Positions 47,761-60,238 are shown, numbered from the stretch's first letter. The stretch: DNA of 64,000 bases from Cheilinus undulatus (GCF_018320785.1 NC_054880.1:1298827-1362826); one strand, 5' to 3'. Notes: generated by a model not told the origin, from the letters alone. Translations and numbers: made by a program.

Positions 47761-48944
47761 GAATGCTCTCAAAGTTAACGCGTTAAAATCACGTTAAAAT
47801 CTACTTTTAACGCCGCTATTTTTTTGTCGCACGATTAATGCATGCGCGTTCTGTGTGACCCTCGACCCATCCCGAAGTTTGCCACATCAGGAAGTGGCGC
47901 CATCGTGATGCGGTACAAGCGAGCAGAAATGGGTAAAGGACAGAGACTTTTGAATGGCAGGTTGAGCTTTCAGATCATGCCAGATAAGACTGAAGTTATT
48001 TTCTCTTACTGTCAACATGAGCTGAGTTACCAGGAGTTTGTAGAGTCTTAAACATCCCGTACCACTCGCTAGCCGAGCACACCGCTAATGCAGAGAGCCG
48101 TCCCCCCTCGCCATGCTGGATTGTTTACGCTCAGACAACAACTCTGCAAGCAGGGATAGACTCGCTATCTGGCATACCGGACATTTCCTGGTGGGTCGAA
48201 GCACTTTGGGGCCAGCATGATTTATTCATTTATTTAAATCTGCTATGAACCGGCACTACAGCTGTGCCAACCCTTTATATTGACAGTTGACTGATCCGAT
48301 GACGTCTCCTAAAGGTCCGTTTACCCCCCGCTCCCATCCACACTCAGCTCCTGCTTGGAAGTGAAAGTAGTCGAACAAAACGAAACTTACTAAAACGATT
48401 GATTGGAACTGTAAATAAACGTCAAACTAAAAAAAAAAAGAGAGGTGTTACAGGTGAGCCTGAGAGTGAATGAGCTCTGTAGAGTATCATAATATAAATT
48501 ATTATGTCCGTGTGTGATTATTAGATCTGTTATTCTGTGTTAAGCTGCTGAGAACAACAGAGGAGGTAACTTCTACAAGTCTGTGGTATTATTCTGTAAT
48601 GTTACATTAAGGTCAGTATCTACATCTGTTGTTGATTGTTAGGCTTGAGTTTACCATGTTATGCTCTCAGCATATTGTTGGAGCCTTCAGTATCTTTGAG
48701 ATTAGAGTAGAGAATTTTCTGGACTTTATCTGTTGTTGTTTTGGGTTGTTGACATGAACATTTGCATAAAAAAAGTATTTTTGTCCACTCATGTTGATAA
48801 GGGTATTTAAATTTTGAGAAATAGTCCTTTAAGGGGCATTTAGAACAGACAAAAAAGTGTGATTAATTTGCGATTAATCGCAAGTTAACTATGGAATTTG
48901 TGAGATTAATCGCAATTAAAAATTTTAACCTATTGACAGCCCTA
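47761..48944 (+). mobile_element. hAT-type element with zinc-finger remnant
   Basis: The left end GCTCTCAAAGTTAACGCG and right end CCTATTGACAGCCCTA are inverted; flanks ATTGAAAT and ATGCAAAT match at six of eight. GATTAATCGCAATTAA-type repeats fill the right part. The frame at 47842-48051 includes KTEVIFSYCQHELSYQ, resembling the BED-type finger at the start of many hAT transposases. The remaining transposase is gone. Confidence 0.65.
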
Positions 48945-49071
48945 ATGCAAATATGTCAAACAAGATTATTATCATTATGGGATTAGTCCAACTCAGATTA
49001 ATAAATACATTCAGTGTGGCCTATTTGGGGATATAAGCACATCTTTGGCTGGCAGGAGGTTCAAATCAGCA

Positions 49072-50945
49072 CAGGTGGGATCCTATTGGTGTAATAAATA
49101 AAGGATGAACGTTTCAGTCCATGAAACTTCATGCACGAAGACCTTTATGTATACCTGGACACATTTTTTGCATTCTGTTTTGTAATTCTTGATCTAATTT
49201 GTGTTCTGTTTGATACGACTGGCATGAAACTGCACAAGATGTGTATTTTTGCTCATTTTAAGTTTTTAAGCCAAATCATTACATTGACCTGTTTGGTATT
49301 GTGTATAGAAAAATACTCACGCTGGTGTCCCTTGGTGACAAAACTCGCCCATTTAAACCCATTATGATTGCTCATTTTGATTGTAAATTTGCAATGCCAT
49401 GTATCACTGTTACTGCCATTATCTGTGATGCACTTTTGAATGGGAACCTTACCCTTGCAAGTTTTACTATTAACCACTAGATGGAGCCAGTATTCTTTTT
49501 GACCAAGTGTGTATCCGTAGGGCGCTGAACAGACACAGTAACAATGGTATTTTAAATAGCTCTGTCAAATAAAGGCATAAAGAAATGAAATTAAAAAATG
49601 TCTGTGGGTGTTGATATGAATATAAACTTGGGTTGTGCATGTTAGTAATGAGAAATTGCATCTCTGAAGCGCCTCTTCAACACGCTTCATTGGGGATACA
49701 CTGCAGGTCTGTTTTCAGCGCTGTTTGAATAAGGATTTAAAACAGTATGGCGGTCCCTCAGCCCCTACATGTATCCAAGAAAACTAAAACTAACACCAAA
49801 TCTAAAAAAACAAACTGAAATGAAGCATTTTTGCAAAATAAAAATGAAAACTAAATTTAAAAAAAACAGCAGTAAAAACTAACAAAAACTAAACTGAAAT
49901 TTGAAAAAGAAAGTGAAAACAGAATAAAAAAATATATATATTGAAAAATCCAAAACTATTATAACCTTGGTTGGAGCAAAACCGTGGCAATGCAAAGCAC
50001 GGCGCAGACGTTGTTTATGGAAATTGCAGGTCAGATTGCATTATGAAAGCCCCAATAACATCTACTTACTTTATCAATCATATCGTACCTTATCATAACC
50101 TCACTTGACATCTGATGATCTTATATTTGTTCAAAGAAATTGAATTATATTTTATAAATATGGGATGATCTAACAATTCTTCAAAGATGCACCTGTAGGG
50201 AAAATAAAAACTTTAGCAGTATTTTGTCTAGGATCCCAGAGCATTTGTTTGTGCTATCCCAACAAAAGTTATGAATATTATCTGCTTTGGGAGGACAGCT
50301 GTCTCTTCACACTTGTGAAAATGACGTGGCGACTCTCTGTCAACAAGGCACTCAAAATGTATTTTATTAATTAATTGAATTGATGAAATTATTTATTATT
50401 AATTCAAATCCTGAAAATGACCAAAGATTTGCTTTGTCATGATCAGAACTGGAGGTGATGACAAAAAAAATCAATCAATAAAACAAAACAAATTATGAAT
50501 ATAACCCTATAGAGTAGGGGTCACAATGTTCCCTAGGAGTCCATCTTTTGCATAATTTCCAACCACTTCTGGACACTGTACAAAAAATAAAAATGCACCA
50601 AACTGGATGTTGATGGCAATTGATGACTTATGACCATCTTTGATAATAAGTAAAAAAAAAAAAAAAATCCAGTTAGCATTTTTGATATGGAAAATATGTC
50701 ATTTTGCTGAATTGAAAATTGAATACACTGGCATTTAAAGGGATAAAAACACATAAACTCATGAAAATGACCAAAGATTTGCCACGTCATGATTAGAGCT
50801 GGATGTGATAACTAAAAAAACAAAAGAAAACAAAAATAACAACCCCCCCCCCCAAAAAAAATAACAAATTATGAATTTTAGCATTTAAAGAATGAGCAGA
50901 AAATGTCCCCTTGGGATATGTGTGTGTAGTCATTTAAAGGGATGC
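49072..50945. other. Mixed spacer with a downstream-block fragment
   Basis: 49072-49130 matches the right edge of the zinc-finger downstream block (TGGTGTAATAAATAAAGGAT). After it comes AT-rich sequence with one short hAT derivative (49776-49969) and a sequence repeated at 50404 and 50764 (GAAAATGACCAAAGATTTGC). No gene. Confidence 0.4.
49776..49969 (-). mobile_element. Deleted copy of the CAAGGTTAT hAT-type family
   Basis: Begins CAAGAAAACTAAAAC and ends ATTATAACCTTG, with an interior of AAAACTAAACTGAAAT units, the reverse orientation of 28540 and 59100. No target duplication is recognisable. Confidence 0.5.
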
Positions 50946-50955
50946 CTAAGTCTGT

Positions 50956-51530
50956 TAACCTGGCACACCAGATGGATTGTTTCACACATCCATCTGGATC
51001 ACCTCCCATAGATGGCGTTTGGGAAATGGCAGGACCTTTGAAAAAGAAACTGGGAGGTTGATTAGATGAACGTTCTTTCTGTCACATCTTTACGGGTCAA
51101 TCAGAGCAACAAAACACATGACGCTGTAGCCCCAAACCGAGGAGTGCCACTACCAAGGAATAAACTCCTTAGAGAGCTGCACAACACAAAACATGACGAC
51201 TGCAGACACGTCAGTACACGACTTCTGTCGTTTTTGAAAAGAAAACAACTCACTGAAGTACGTTGTCCTTCTTTTATGAAGAAATGTCATCAAGTTCTGA
51301 TAAAACTTGTGCTTTCGCAGCATCCATGCTAATGTCTTCCACCATAATTGCACCAGCCTCTTGTTGCTGCTTGCATACATCATGACTCTGCCACGCCTGA
51401 AAGTACTGCCCCTTATCACTGATTGTTCCTGTCACTTTCTTACCAGGCCCAAACGGTTCAGTTGGGAGCTTTGCAAAATGTTGCCTGTAAAAAACACAGA
51501 AACGGCAAATCCATTTGCTTTGCAAGGTTG
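50956..51530 (-). mobile_element. 9-bp-TSD TIR element, copy d
   Basis: Begins TAACCTGGCACACCAGATGG and ends TTTGCTTTGCAAGGTTG; flanks TAAGTCTGT and CTAGCCTGT are six of nine identical. On the minus strand it encodes MVEDISMDAAKAQVLSELDD and continues to a stop one residue before the LKEEQ site, followed by CA|GTGAGT, a good splice donor. It occupies the same place upstream of unit 3 as copy e before unit 4 and the 75-bp remnant before unit 2. Confidence 0.75.
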
Positions 51531-51721
51531 CTAGCCTGTTACATCACTTGAAGAACTGACATCGTACGTCCGCTGTTTTCCTTTTCACTTACAAGGACAT
51601 TTTGTTTTCTTTAAAAAACATCTTTAAAATCCCTCGATGTCATGAAAAAAATGCAGTTAGTGTTTGATTAAAATGTCTTGTGAGAGGTGAGTTCCAACCT
51701 TTATTCTGAAGGACACAAACA

Positions 51722-51790
51722 GCGTTGCACCGGAAGTGATTAGTATTGTGACCGCCTTCCTCTGTATTTAGCAACATGGCGGCGAATCCG
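51722..51790 (+). promoter_or_regulatory. ETS and YY1-like promoter block, unit 3
   Basis: ACCGGAAGTG at 51729-51738 and AACATGGCGGCG at 51773-51784, about 270-325 bp before the start codon. Between the two sites the copy is a few bases shorter than unit 1. Confidence 0.6.
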
Positions 51791-52559
51791 AAAAAATTTT
51801 AATCTGCGCCACTTTTTTGTGAAAGATAAGCGATTCTGATCTCTCAGAGTCTCATTCTGTCAACTGAATGGACTTTAAGCTTTAAATGTTTTTCTCAGTT
51901 TTCTCTCCCTCAGTCATCTACCCGGAAACTACAAAGCTAGCTTAGCTTAGCATTCAAACTGGAGATATGAGTGGTGAAACAGTCAAAGTTGCTGTTTGAT
52001 GGAGTGGTTGTAGTGTTTTCCAGAATAAATCAGCCAGTATAACTGTGTGAAAATGCCAGGAGTCGAGACACTGAGAGATTTTGTCAACCAGAGACTGACT
52101 GCTGCTGCTGAAGAGATTTTTGGAGTCTTTGTAAGAACGATAGCAGAATACGAGGAACAACTTTGTCGATGTAAAGAGGAAAACGAGCGAAAACAGAAAC
52201 TTCTGGACGATGTTCAGCTTCGCTTTCACAGAGCAGGTTTGTTCATTTTTCCCTCAGTCATTGTTCTCATTCTGTTTGGACCGACTTTAAATAAATGGAC
52301 AGTGTTGCTGAAGAGGTTGTATTCTAAGCTTTACGGTAACGGTCGTCAACGGTTAGTTTAATTTTAGTGACTTTTTCTCCTTTTTCTAAAGCAGTTGTTA
52401 CAGAAAATGCTTGAAGACGTGATAAGACCTTTCTGTGGTTCCAAGCATCAACAATATACAATTTTAAGTCATCAAAATGTGTCTTTAAACTGAGGAAGAA
52501 CGATCTCATTGTGATTTTTGTTGTTGTTGTTGCAATGCAGTATGTGATTATGTCTTGAG

Positions 52560-55500
52560 TTCTTCATCATATGTGTTTTTTAACGACACAAGAGAAAAAG
52601 TCATTCAATATAATAACCAACACATTATAAGATAGTGATATTTGGAGCCAATATGCATTTGTTATGAAAAAGAAAATGTACTTAATATGGTAAAAGTAAA
52701 TGTGCATGTGAATAAATGAAGGAGTAGCTCTGTCAACATGAGAAACAGCACAGAGTAACACAGAAAGAGGAAAACAGGAAGTGATGCTGTCCCTGTGTCA
52801 GTGACACCCAGGCCTCACTGCTGATTGGCTGGTAGTTGCTGGTCAGATAGTGTTGTGGACAGAACAGGTGAGAGCACAGAGAGTGAAAACAAACCCAGAG
52901 AGGAAGACACACCTGGCAGTGAAGCCAAAGTAGCATGTCTTTGGATGAAATGATTTTAGCTGATGATCAGGAAAATGAAATGCAGACACCAATAGCCAAA
53001 TATCTGTATGAGTAATTAGCCAGGCTGATTTTCAGTCCACCCCTAATGTCCAGTATAATTGCAATCACACATTTTTACCATATTGTGCAGCACTACTCAA
53101 AAAGTTCAAACTTGAAAAACAAACAAGCAGTAGCTAAATCAGATAATCAATACAAGTGCACATTTTGTCTTCTTGTCAGTCCTGCAGTTTTTAAGTTTGT
53201 ATTTCGCTTTGTGTCAGCGATGATATTTAAAAAATATGTGGTTAAACATTTGTTCTGAGATGTAGAGGAGTCTGTGTTTAACCAGAAATCATGCCATCAA
53301 ACAGGGCTGGGCACTCAATTGAGATTTGGATTAAAACACAATAAATCTCTCTGCAATATTCAAATCACAAAAGGTGCAATATCAGGGTATCCGCAGGGTA
53401 GTAAAAGGTAGTAAAAAGAAGTAAATGAAATTAGCTCAAATTAAGGCCATTAAAAGGTAGTAAAAGGTAACAAATGCAATTTGACTTGGTTGTAAATTTT
53501 TCATCACCCCTTCAATATATTATGACTTTTACATTGATGCTGAATTTTTGTTTTAAGCTCGTTAAACTAAAAAAAAAAAAAAAAAATCTAAAATGAAATA
53601 TACATGTGAGCAGGACAGCAGGACCTGGGTCAGCGTTGATAGCCTTGATTGGTTGTGCTGCCCAATCTGTTGTGCACATGCGTGGTGTCGGAATAGCATC
53701 TTAATGGGAAAATATAAGTTTCCACAACTTTGGCTCAATGACTTTGGCAGTTAAAGACTGGCTTAAGCCGGTCATGGGGAATGACCGGGAAGCTTTTTGT
53801 AAAGTGTGCGAAAAACTCATAAATGGGGCCTATGATTTCTGCATTAACAGAATATCGGAATTGGTCAATAAAAACAGAATTTACAATTTAACGTGGAAAT
53901 TGAATGAATTTGACTGAAATGCTGTGGTTTTTTTTTTTTAGAAAGAGGAACGTATATCCGAGGAATATTTTCCCGGGGAACACTAAAGCAGGGCCCATCC
54001 GGCCCCTCACTCACCCCGCCCCCTCCTAAACAATAACAGCATGTCAAAGCAGCTTCATGAAACACCGGCAAAGATCACGTAGACCCATACGGGGCAGTAC
54101 CATGGGACATAATGTTGCACCTTCAAGAAAAGTCATCCGTGCTTCGAGTTATTTTACCTCACCACACCACCTGAGCGATGTGCTTCATCTCACGCGAGGC
54201 ACACCACTCAACCCTCAAGTCCGTCCAAAATCAAGCTGGATGGACTTGAGATTTTATCAAGTCTAAATGATGTTAAATTCGAGTAACAGTTAGCTTAATA
54301 ATTCATCCTGTAGATAGTTCCCTTTGGTGGCTTAACGAGCCAACACGTGTCTGTATTAACGTAGCGGTCTGATATAAGGCAGACAGACAGCGAGGATGGA
54401 GAGAAATGAGGAGGGAAACGTTACAGTCAGGAGTAAAACACAATGCATAATCAAACTGCATGCACTGTTACATATTGAGAGAGTAAAGAAAAGTTTAGGT
54501 AACAGGTTTACATTTAACCATTTAACTTTAATGTGACCTTCCTTTTAAGTTACTATCACTCTGTGTTTGAGAGAACAGAAGGATTTCTTCATTAACATTA
54601 TAAACATCAGTTAGGATGTGATTATACACGTGGATGTGTCTGAAAATGTTGGAAATATCTGACTGTTACATGGTTATATTTATTTTATATCAGGGTTATC
54701 CAAACAATGGCTCCTGGGCCAATTGTGGCCCTTTTTCAATACATTTATGGTTATTTTTATTTAATTAGTGAACATTTGATTAATTTACTTAAAATTCATT
54801 TACATTTTTCTGGTAAAATTAGTTGAAAGGTTAAAAAACGGAATTCCAAAAAAAATTAAAACAGTATTTTGAAAAAAATAAAATGCAATTTGTAAAGAAA
54901 TAAAATGGATTTCATAGGGCCCTATAAATGTGACCTGGAACAGTATTACGGTGATCAAATCACATCAAGAATCCATCATTCACTAGCAGCAGATTCGCGT
55001 GTGGGGGGAGAAGCTCCCTATTTCGTTTTTTGGTGCAACACAGAGCAGTGCAACTGCAAACACAAGTTCAGCTACGAGCGAACGAGAGTGTTGCATGATG
55101 GTAGTAAAAAATATTGTAGAGGTAGTAAAAAAGGTAGTAAATTAAACTCTAGGATTCCTGTATAGACCCTGAATATTTTTTGACCCTGAAATCTGTGTCA
55201 AAATCCTAGTTTTTAATATAATTTCAGCAGCAGAGATGTTATGAACTGGCACATCAGGCAAACATTCATGTGATTGCAATTTGAAATCTAAATGTTGAGC
55301 CCTACTATGAAGTTGGACAAGACATTACATCAGTGGCACTAACAAGTCAAATATTATTGGTTTTGCATTTATAAATATCTCAGAGATTGTATTAAAAATA
55401 TTGGAATCTACTTCTTGGATTTCTGAGGGCCTTATTTTAAGTGTTTTGAGGAATTGGATCCCAAAAACTATGTTTTTGCTGTTATTCTTTATAATATGTT

Positions 55501-55560
55501 GGCATTCCTGATTTTGCATTGTTTCAACCTTTTGCTTTAATCTCATAGTTCCCTTCATTT
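52560..55560 (+). repeat. Intron block shared by units 3 and 4
   Basis: Segments 52636-53382 and 55172-55560 match 62798-63935 of unit 4. Relative to unit 4, unit 3 lacks about 1.5 kb after GATAGTGA (52636), and has a hAT-type insertion at 53383. Within it lies a roughly 200-bp MITE-like piece with ends AGGGCTGGGCACTCAA and TTGAGCCCTA, present in both units. Confidence 0.7.
53383..55171 (+). mobile_element. hAT-type element with transposase remnant
   Basis: Ends CAGGGTATCCGCAGGGTAG and CCTGTATAGACCCTG are inverted, and AGGTAGTAAA repeats lie near both ends. Flanks TGCAATAT and AATAT agree with an eroded 8-bp duplication; the empty site is seen in unit 4 at 63536. Around 53750-53822 a frame reads DWLKPVMGNDREAFCKVCEK, the style of a hAT transposase N-terminal finger. 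A second hAT-like end (CAGGGTTATCCAAAC near 54693) suggests another nested piece. Confidence 0.75.
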
Positions 55561-55762
55561 AAAGACTCACTTTCAATTTGAAAACAACCAAAGTATTGGA
55601 CCACCAAATGCTGGTTCAGAGGAAACAATAACAAGGGTTCTCAGGGAATATGTTCTGGGCTAAAGTACATTTTATCAAGGTAACAAAGGAGAGCAACAGT
55701 AGCTGCTGACAAATACAAAATTCAGGAGGAGTACAGTACCCCGAAAAAACACTTCAGAACTA

Positions 55763-55949
55763 CACCGCTTTCCACATTATGAGGTTTTTATTTTTAAAAA
55801 AATAATGGTTATCATTATGAAGTTTGTTCAAAAACATTTGAATTATGCTCTAACAGCTGATGACTTGAAAAATATTCTGACTGTCATTGTATTAATATTT
55901 GGGAAAATAAGAGAAAAATGTCATTTGCATAATAATGTGGAAAGCGGTA
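55763..55949. mobile_element. Tc1-type MITE (TA target)
   Basis: Ends CACCGCTTTCCACATTAT and ATAATGTGGAAAGCGGT are inverted repeats flanked by TA. The terminal design (CCGC-TTTCCA-AT) resembles the full Tc1 at 17891 but differs in sequence. Non-coding, within the unit 3 intron. Confidence 0.7.
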
Positions 55950-57299
55950 TATACTAGAGCGTTATTTCTTTGTTACATTGAACCTCTGATTTTGACATGA
56001 TGGAGTAGCATGCAGTTATAATTTTCCATTCTGTTCTGTGTCCAATAGACAACCAACAGCTATCAGTGACTCAAGAAGAGGTTCCCTCTGAGCAGCAGGA
56101 GTGGAGCTCCAGCCTGAACCAGGAGGACACTGAGCCTCTGCACCTTAAAGATGAAGTGGAGGAACTGTGGAGCAGTCAGGAGGGACTGGATGAGGCTTAT
56201 ACTTACAAGATCCCCTTTGCTCCTGCCCCTGTAAAGACAGAAGATGATGAAGGAGACCTCAGTCCTCACAGCTTCATGAAATACAAAGTGAAGGGATGAA
56301 AACAGGAGCTGATGGAGAGGACTGTGGAGGACCAGCACAGGCCAGGAACTCAGAACCAGAGAGACATTTACATTCAGAGACTCGGGACGAGACTGAAGAC
56401 TGCTCTGAATTTGAAACTGATGTCAGTGATGATTGGAGGGTCAAAATGGAAAATGATTCTGGGTTAAACTGTGTGGAAAACTTAGATGATGACAGATCAG
56501 ACAATGACAAGAAATCACACAGCTGCTCTCAGTGGGGTAAAACACTCAGATGGAAATGTCATCTTGCTACACATATGAGATCTCACCAGACAGAGAAACC
56601 CTTCAGCTCCTCTGACTGTGGTAAAAGATTTAAGTTTAAGTCAAGTCTGACGAAACACATGGTTATCCACACAGGAGAGAAACCCTTCAGCTGCTCTGAC
56701 TGTGATAAGAAGTTTAAGCAAAAGTGTCATCTGAACACGCACATGTTGGTTCACACAGGAGAGAGGCCATTTAGCTGCTCTAAGTGTGATAAAACATTTA
56801 ACAGAAAGTCTACTCTGACAAATCACATGTTAATTCACAAAGAGGAGAAGTGCTTCGGCTGCCCTAAGTGTGATAAAAAGTTTAATGAAAAGTCTCAGCT
56901 GAACTCCCACATGTTTGTTCACAAAGGAGAGCAATCCTTTAGCTGCTCTCAATGTGATAAAAATTTTAATCACAAGTCTAATCTGAACGTACACATGTTG
57001 GTGCACACAGGAGAGAAACCCTTTAGCTGCCCTCAGTGTGATAAAAATTTTAATCACAGGTCTAATCTGAAAAGACACATTTTGGTGCACACAGGAGAGA
57101 AACCCTTCAGCTGTTCTGAGTGTGATAAAAAGTTTAGTCACAAATTGTATCTGACTAAACACATGGTGATCCACACAGGAGAGAAACCCTTCAGCTGTGA
57201 GCTCAGTGATCAGAAATTTTCATGGGGTAGTTAGGTAAAAAAAACACAAGTGTACCAGTTGCCAGACTTCATAAAATAAGAAAGGGAAGAGCTAATGAG

Positions 57300-58507
57300 G
57301 AGGATTATGTAAGATGAGAACCAGGCAGTATCTGAGATATATAAAAAGATGTGCAACAAGAGACTGAAGACAAATTAGATGATGAGAGAGATCAGAGAAC
57401 ATCAGTCAGTTTTAAACTCTAAGCCTGCTATACTCAATCCTGCAGCTACTCAGCTGCATACAGCTCTTATAGGGATGCACAGATGCATCAGCTTAACATC
57501 AGTATCAGCTGATATTAGCCATGTTTGTTTACAAATGCAAATAATATAGCAGGAATGTTTATCATTTATCAGCAAGTATCTGTTGTGCCTCATGATTTGG
57601 CTGCTTGTCATCTGATATATCTAGCTGATGAATATAAACCAGTGCATAAGACGGAACTTTCTGGACAATCTCTGATCTGATTTCATGCTTTTATGAGAAA
57701 ATGTTGGCATTCTATGAGAAAGAAGAGAACATCAAAATCAGTTAGATTGTTGTGTTGAACATAAGTATCGGCCCAATCTTTCACAATAAATGCAACTTCA
57801 GTTCATTTATTTAAAGTTATTGTGTTTTTTTGGAAAACAAACCCCAACATTTTTTTAAGTAGAAATTTTGCCCGAATACTTGATTATTTGCAAATTTCTT
57901 TATTCTGGTTGGCTATAAAACAGACTGAAACAACAGCATACAACAGAGGCCCTTTAGATCGTTGTTTCCAGTGCAAACTCCAACAGTAAATCCTTTCTGT
58001 GGCAAAATGAGAGTCACAAATATCACTTAGTGAGGTCAATTCAGAGCTGATGTTTCAACAACCCTTTCCAGACTGAAATACAAATGTAGATTGCTAAAAG
58101 CATGGACAGTCATAACAGAGAAAAGTGGAAGACTACCTGCTATTATTGACTGTGATTCTCAGCAAAATGCTGTATGCTCAGGTGTGGACATATGACCAAC
58201 TATATGCTGTGTGTTATGCTGTTGTCAGTTCTTTAATCATATTTCTTTGTGTATGTGAATAATAGAGATGCACACAAGTCATTTTTTGCAAGTCCAAGTC
58301 AGGTCTCAAGTCTCCTATGGTCTTAATGAGCATTTTATGATCTGCTACTGACATCCAGTCTGCTTAGACTACTGCATGGTTATATCTTAGGAATTTAAAG
58401 CCTGTACTGTGTTCTCATCATCAGCACAGGTGGGATCGCCACTGGTGTAATAAATAAAATATGGACGTTTCAGTACTCAAAACTTTGTGCACAAAGATTC
58501 AGCCTGT
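57300..58507 (+). repeat. Shared downstream block, copy 3
   Basis: Matches 30175-31316 from GAGAACCAGGCAGTATCTG onward, without the hAT element that separates exon and block in unit 1. It ends with AAAGATTCAGCCTGT, where the next 9-bp-TSD element begins. Confidence 0.75.
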
Positions 58508-59084
58508 TAACCTGACACGCCAGATGGATTTGTTTCACACATCTGCCTAGAAAACCTCCCATGGACAGCGTTTGGGAAAGGGCAGAGCCTTTGAAAAAAA
58601 AAAAAATCATAGGGTGATTGGATGAACGTTCTTTCTGTCACATCTTTACAGGGCCAATCAGAGCAACAAAACACCTGACTTCATAGCTCCAAGCCGAGGT
58701 GCACCGCTACCAACGAATAAACTCCATAGAGAGCTGCACAACGTGAACCATGGCGACTGTAGACATGTCTGTACACGACTTTTGTCATTTTTGAATAGAA
58801 AACAACTCACTGCTGTTGGTCTTCTTTTAACAAAGAAATGTCGTCAAGTTCAGATAAAATCGACGCTTTCGGAGCATCCGCGCTGATGTCTTCCGCCGTA
58901 ATTGCACCGGCCTCTTCTTGCTTCTTGCATACGTCACGACTCTGCTGCCCAAAACTACTGCCCCTCAATGCTGATTTCCTGTCGCTTTCTCACCGAGCCC
59001 AAATGGTTCAAATGGGAGCTTTGCGAGACAGATTTGCCAGTAAGAAACATGGAAACGGGCAAATCCATCTGCTTTGCAAGGATG
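58508..59084 (-). mobile_element. 9-bp-TSD TIR element, copy e
   Basis: Begins TAACCTGACACGCCAGATGG and ends CTGCTTTGCAAGGATG; flanks TCAGCCTGT and TAGGCTTGT are a worn 9-bp duplication. The minus-strand reading includes EDISADAPKASILSELDD, then ISLLKEDQQ and a donor-like GCA|GTGAGT. It is the paralogue of copy d. Confidence 0.75.
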
Positions 59085-59099
59085 TAGGCTTGTTACGTC

Positions 59100-59692
59100 C
59101 AAGGTTATAGTAGTTTAGGATTTTTCATTAGTTTTTATTTTTATTTTGTTCTCACTTTGTGTGTTCGATTTCAGTTTAGTTTGTATTAGTTTTGACTGCT
59201 GGTTTGTTAGTTTAGTTTTGTTCTATTTTGAAAAAAATGCTTTGTTTTAGTTTAGTTTTTGTTACATTTATAGTTAGTTTTAGTTTTATACGGATAGATG
59301 TCGGGTCTGAGTGACAGTCATACATTTTTAAAAACATATTCAAACATGGTACTTTTCAGTTATCCTTTTATTTACTTAATGATGATGTTTGAATACAACT
59401 CCAGACATAAAACTACAACTGTGTGAAGTCTTAACCAATCAGATCAGGGAATTTTACACTACACAGACTTGGGTGTCTGTGCCAGTCAGTATGGTTGTGT
59501 CAAAGACTAAAACTAAGGATATTTTGTCTCTATTTTTATTTGTAGTTATTCTTGTAACCGCATTTTTACAGTCTTAGTTACTTTTTGTTTATTTGGTAAA
59601 GCTTAGTTTTTATTTAGTGTCAGTTAACTCAAATGGTTTTTGAATTTTAGTTTTAGTTATTTGCTTGGTTTTAGTTAACCATAATAACCTTG
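59100..59692. mobile_element. hAT-type element, uninterrupted copy
   Basis: Ends CAAGGTTATAGTAG and CATAATAACCTTG; flanks GTTACGTC and GTTAAGTC are seven of eight identical. Same family as 28540-30174. It lies 15 bases past copy e, in a site that is empty in units 2 and 3. Confidence 0.8.
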
Positions 59693-59725
59693 GTTAAGTC
59701 TTTTGAAGAACTGACAAATTAAAAC

Positions 59726-60238
59726 ATTTGGTGAGAGAGTCTCTTGCGCTTCAGCCCCTCCACTCGTGGAGGTCGGTGCTCACAAAAGGACCAGAGTTGA
59801 ACCATTTGGACTGAATGAAGAACTTAGCCTCTCATGTTTTTTTGTAATATGTGGACTTGTTACACTTAGTATGTTACATTTTACCGTCTACATTGTCGGT
59901 CTATGTATTTTGTAAATATTGTATACTTTGTATATATTTGTTGTGAAGTATGTTCACATATTCCTGTTTGGAATAGATAGTTTGACATGAGTGCTGTCAC
60001 AGTATTGGTCCACTGCGGGCTGACGCCCCACCTCAAACAACCAATCAGTGTTGAAACTCTTTATTCAGGAGGGGATTTAAGGTTTTCAAACTGCACCAGT
60101 ACTGTTTGACTCTGATGAAGACGCAGTGCGCGTCGAAACGTCAGTCCTCTGCGCCTTATTAAACGTCCTCAAGTGATTCGTGTTCTCCAGGTTCTTCATT
60201 GGGTTTACCTGGTTCACCCACTGAAACACCTCAAATTG
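59726..60238 (+). mobile_element. Penelope-like retroelement end with hammerhead-like motif
   Basis: A block of about 510 bp present in unit 4 but not at the matching place in units 2 and 3. It includes CTGATGA (60112-60118), a 5-bp stem GACGC/GCGTC with a 5-base loop (60120-60134) and GAAAC followed by GTC (60135-60142). This is the order of a hammerhead ribozyme core, which Penelope-like elements are known to carry. One extra A separates CTGATGA from the stem. No reverse transcriptase is present. Confidence 0.5.

Larger units (their letters stand above)
52053..57234 (+). pseudogene. Zinc-finger unit 3, frameshifted
   Basis: Exon 1 (52053-52236) is intact apart from Glu to Val in the FERTI helix (FVRTI). 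Exon 2 starts at 56049 after TCCAATAG and reads DNQQLSVTQEEVPSEQ until a TGA at 56297-56299. Compared with unit 1, two extra bases between 56250 and 56270 (GAAGGAGACC against GAAGAC) shift the frame. The finger region continues open in another frame to 57234. The first two fingers each lack a zinc-binding Cys (CSQWGK and FSSSDC), six are well formed, and the last is cut by a stop after FSWGS. The predicted product from exon 1 has no fingers. Loss of function is likely, unless an internal start near 56296 is used. Confidence 0.8.
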
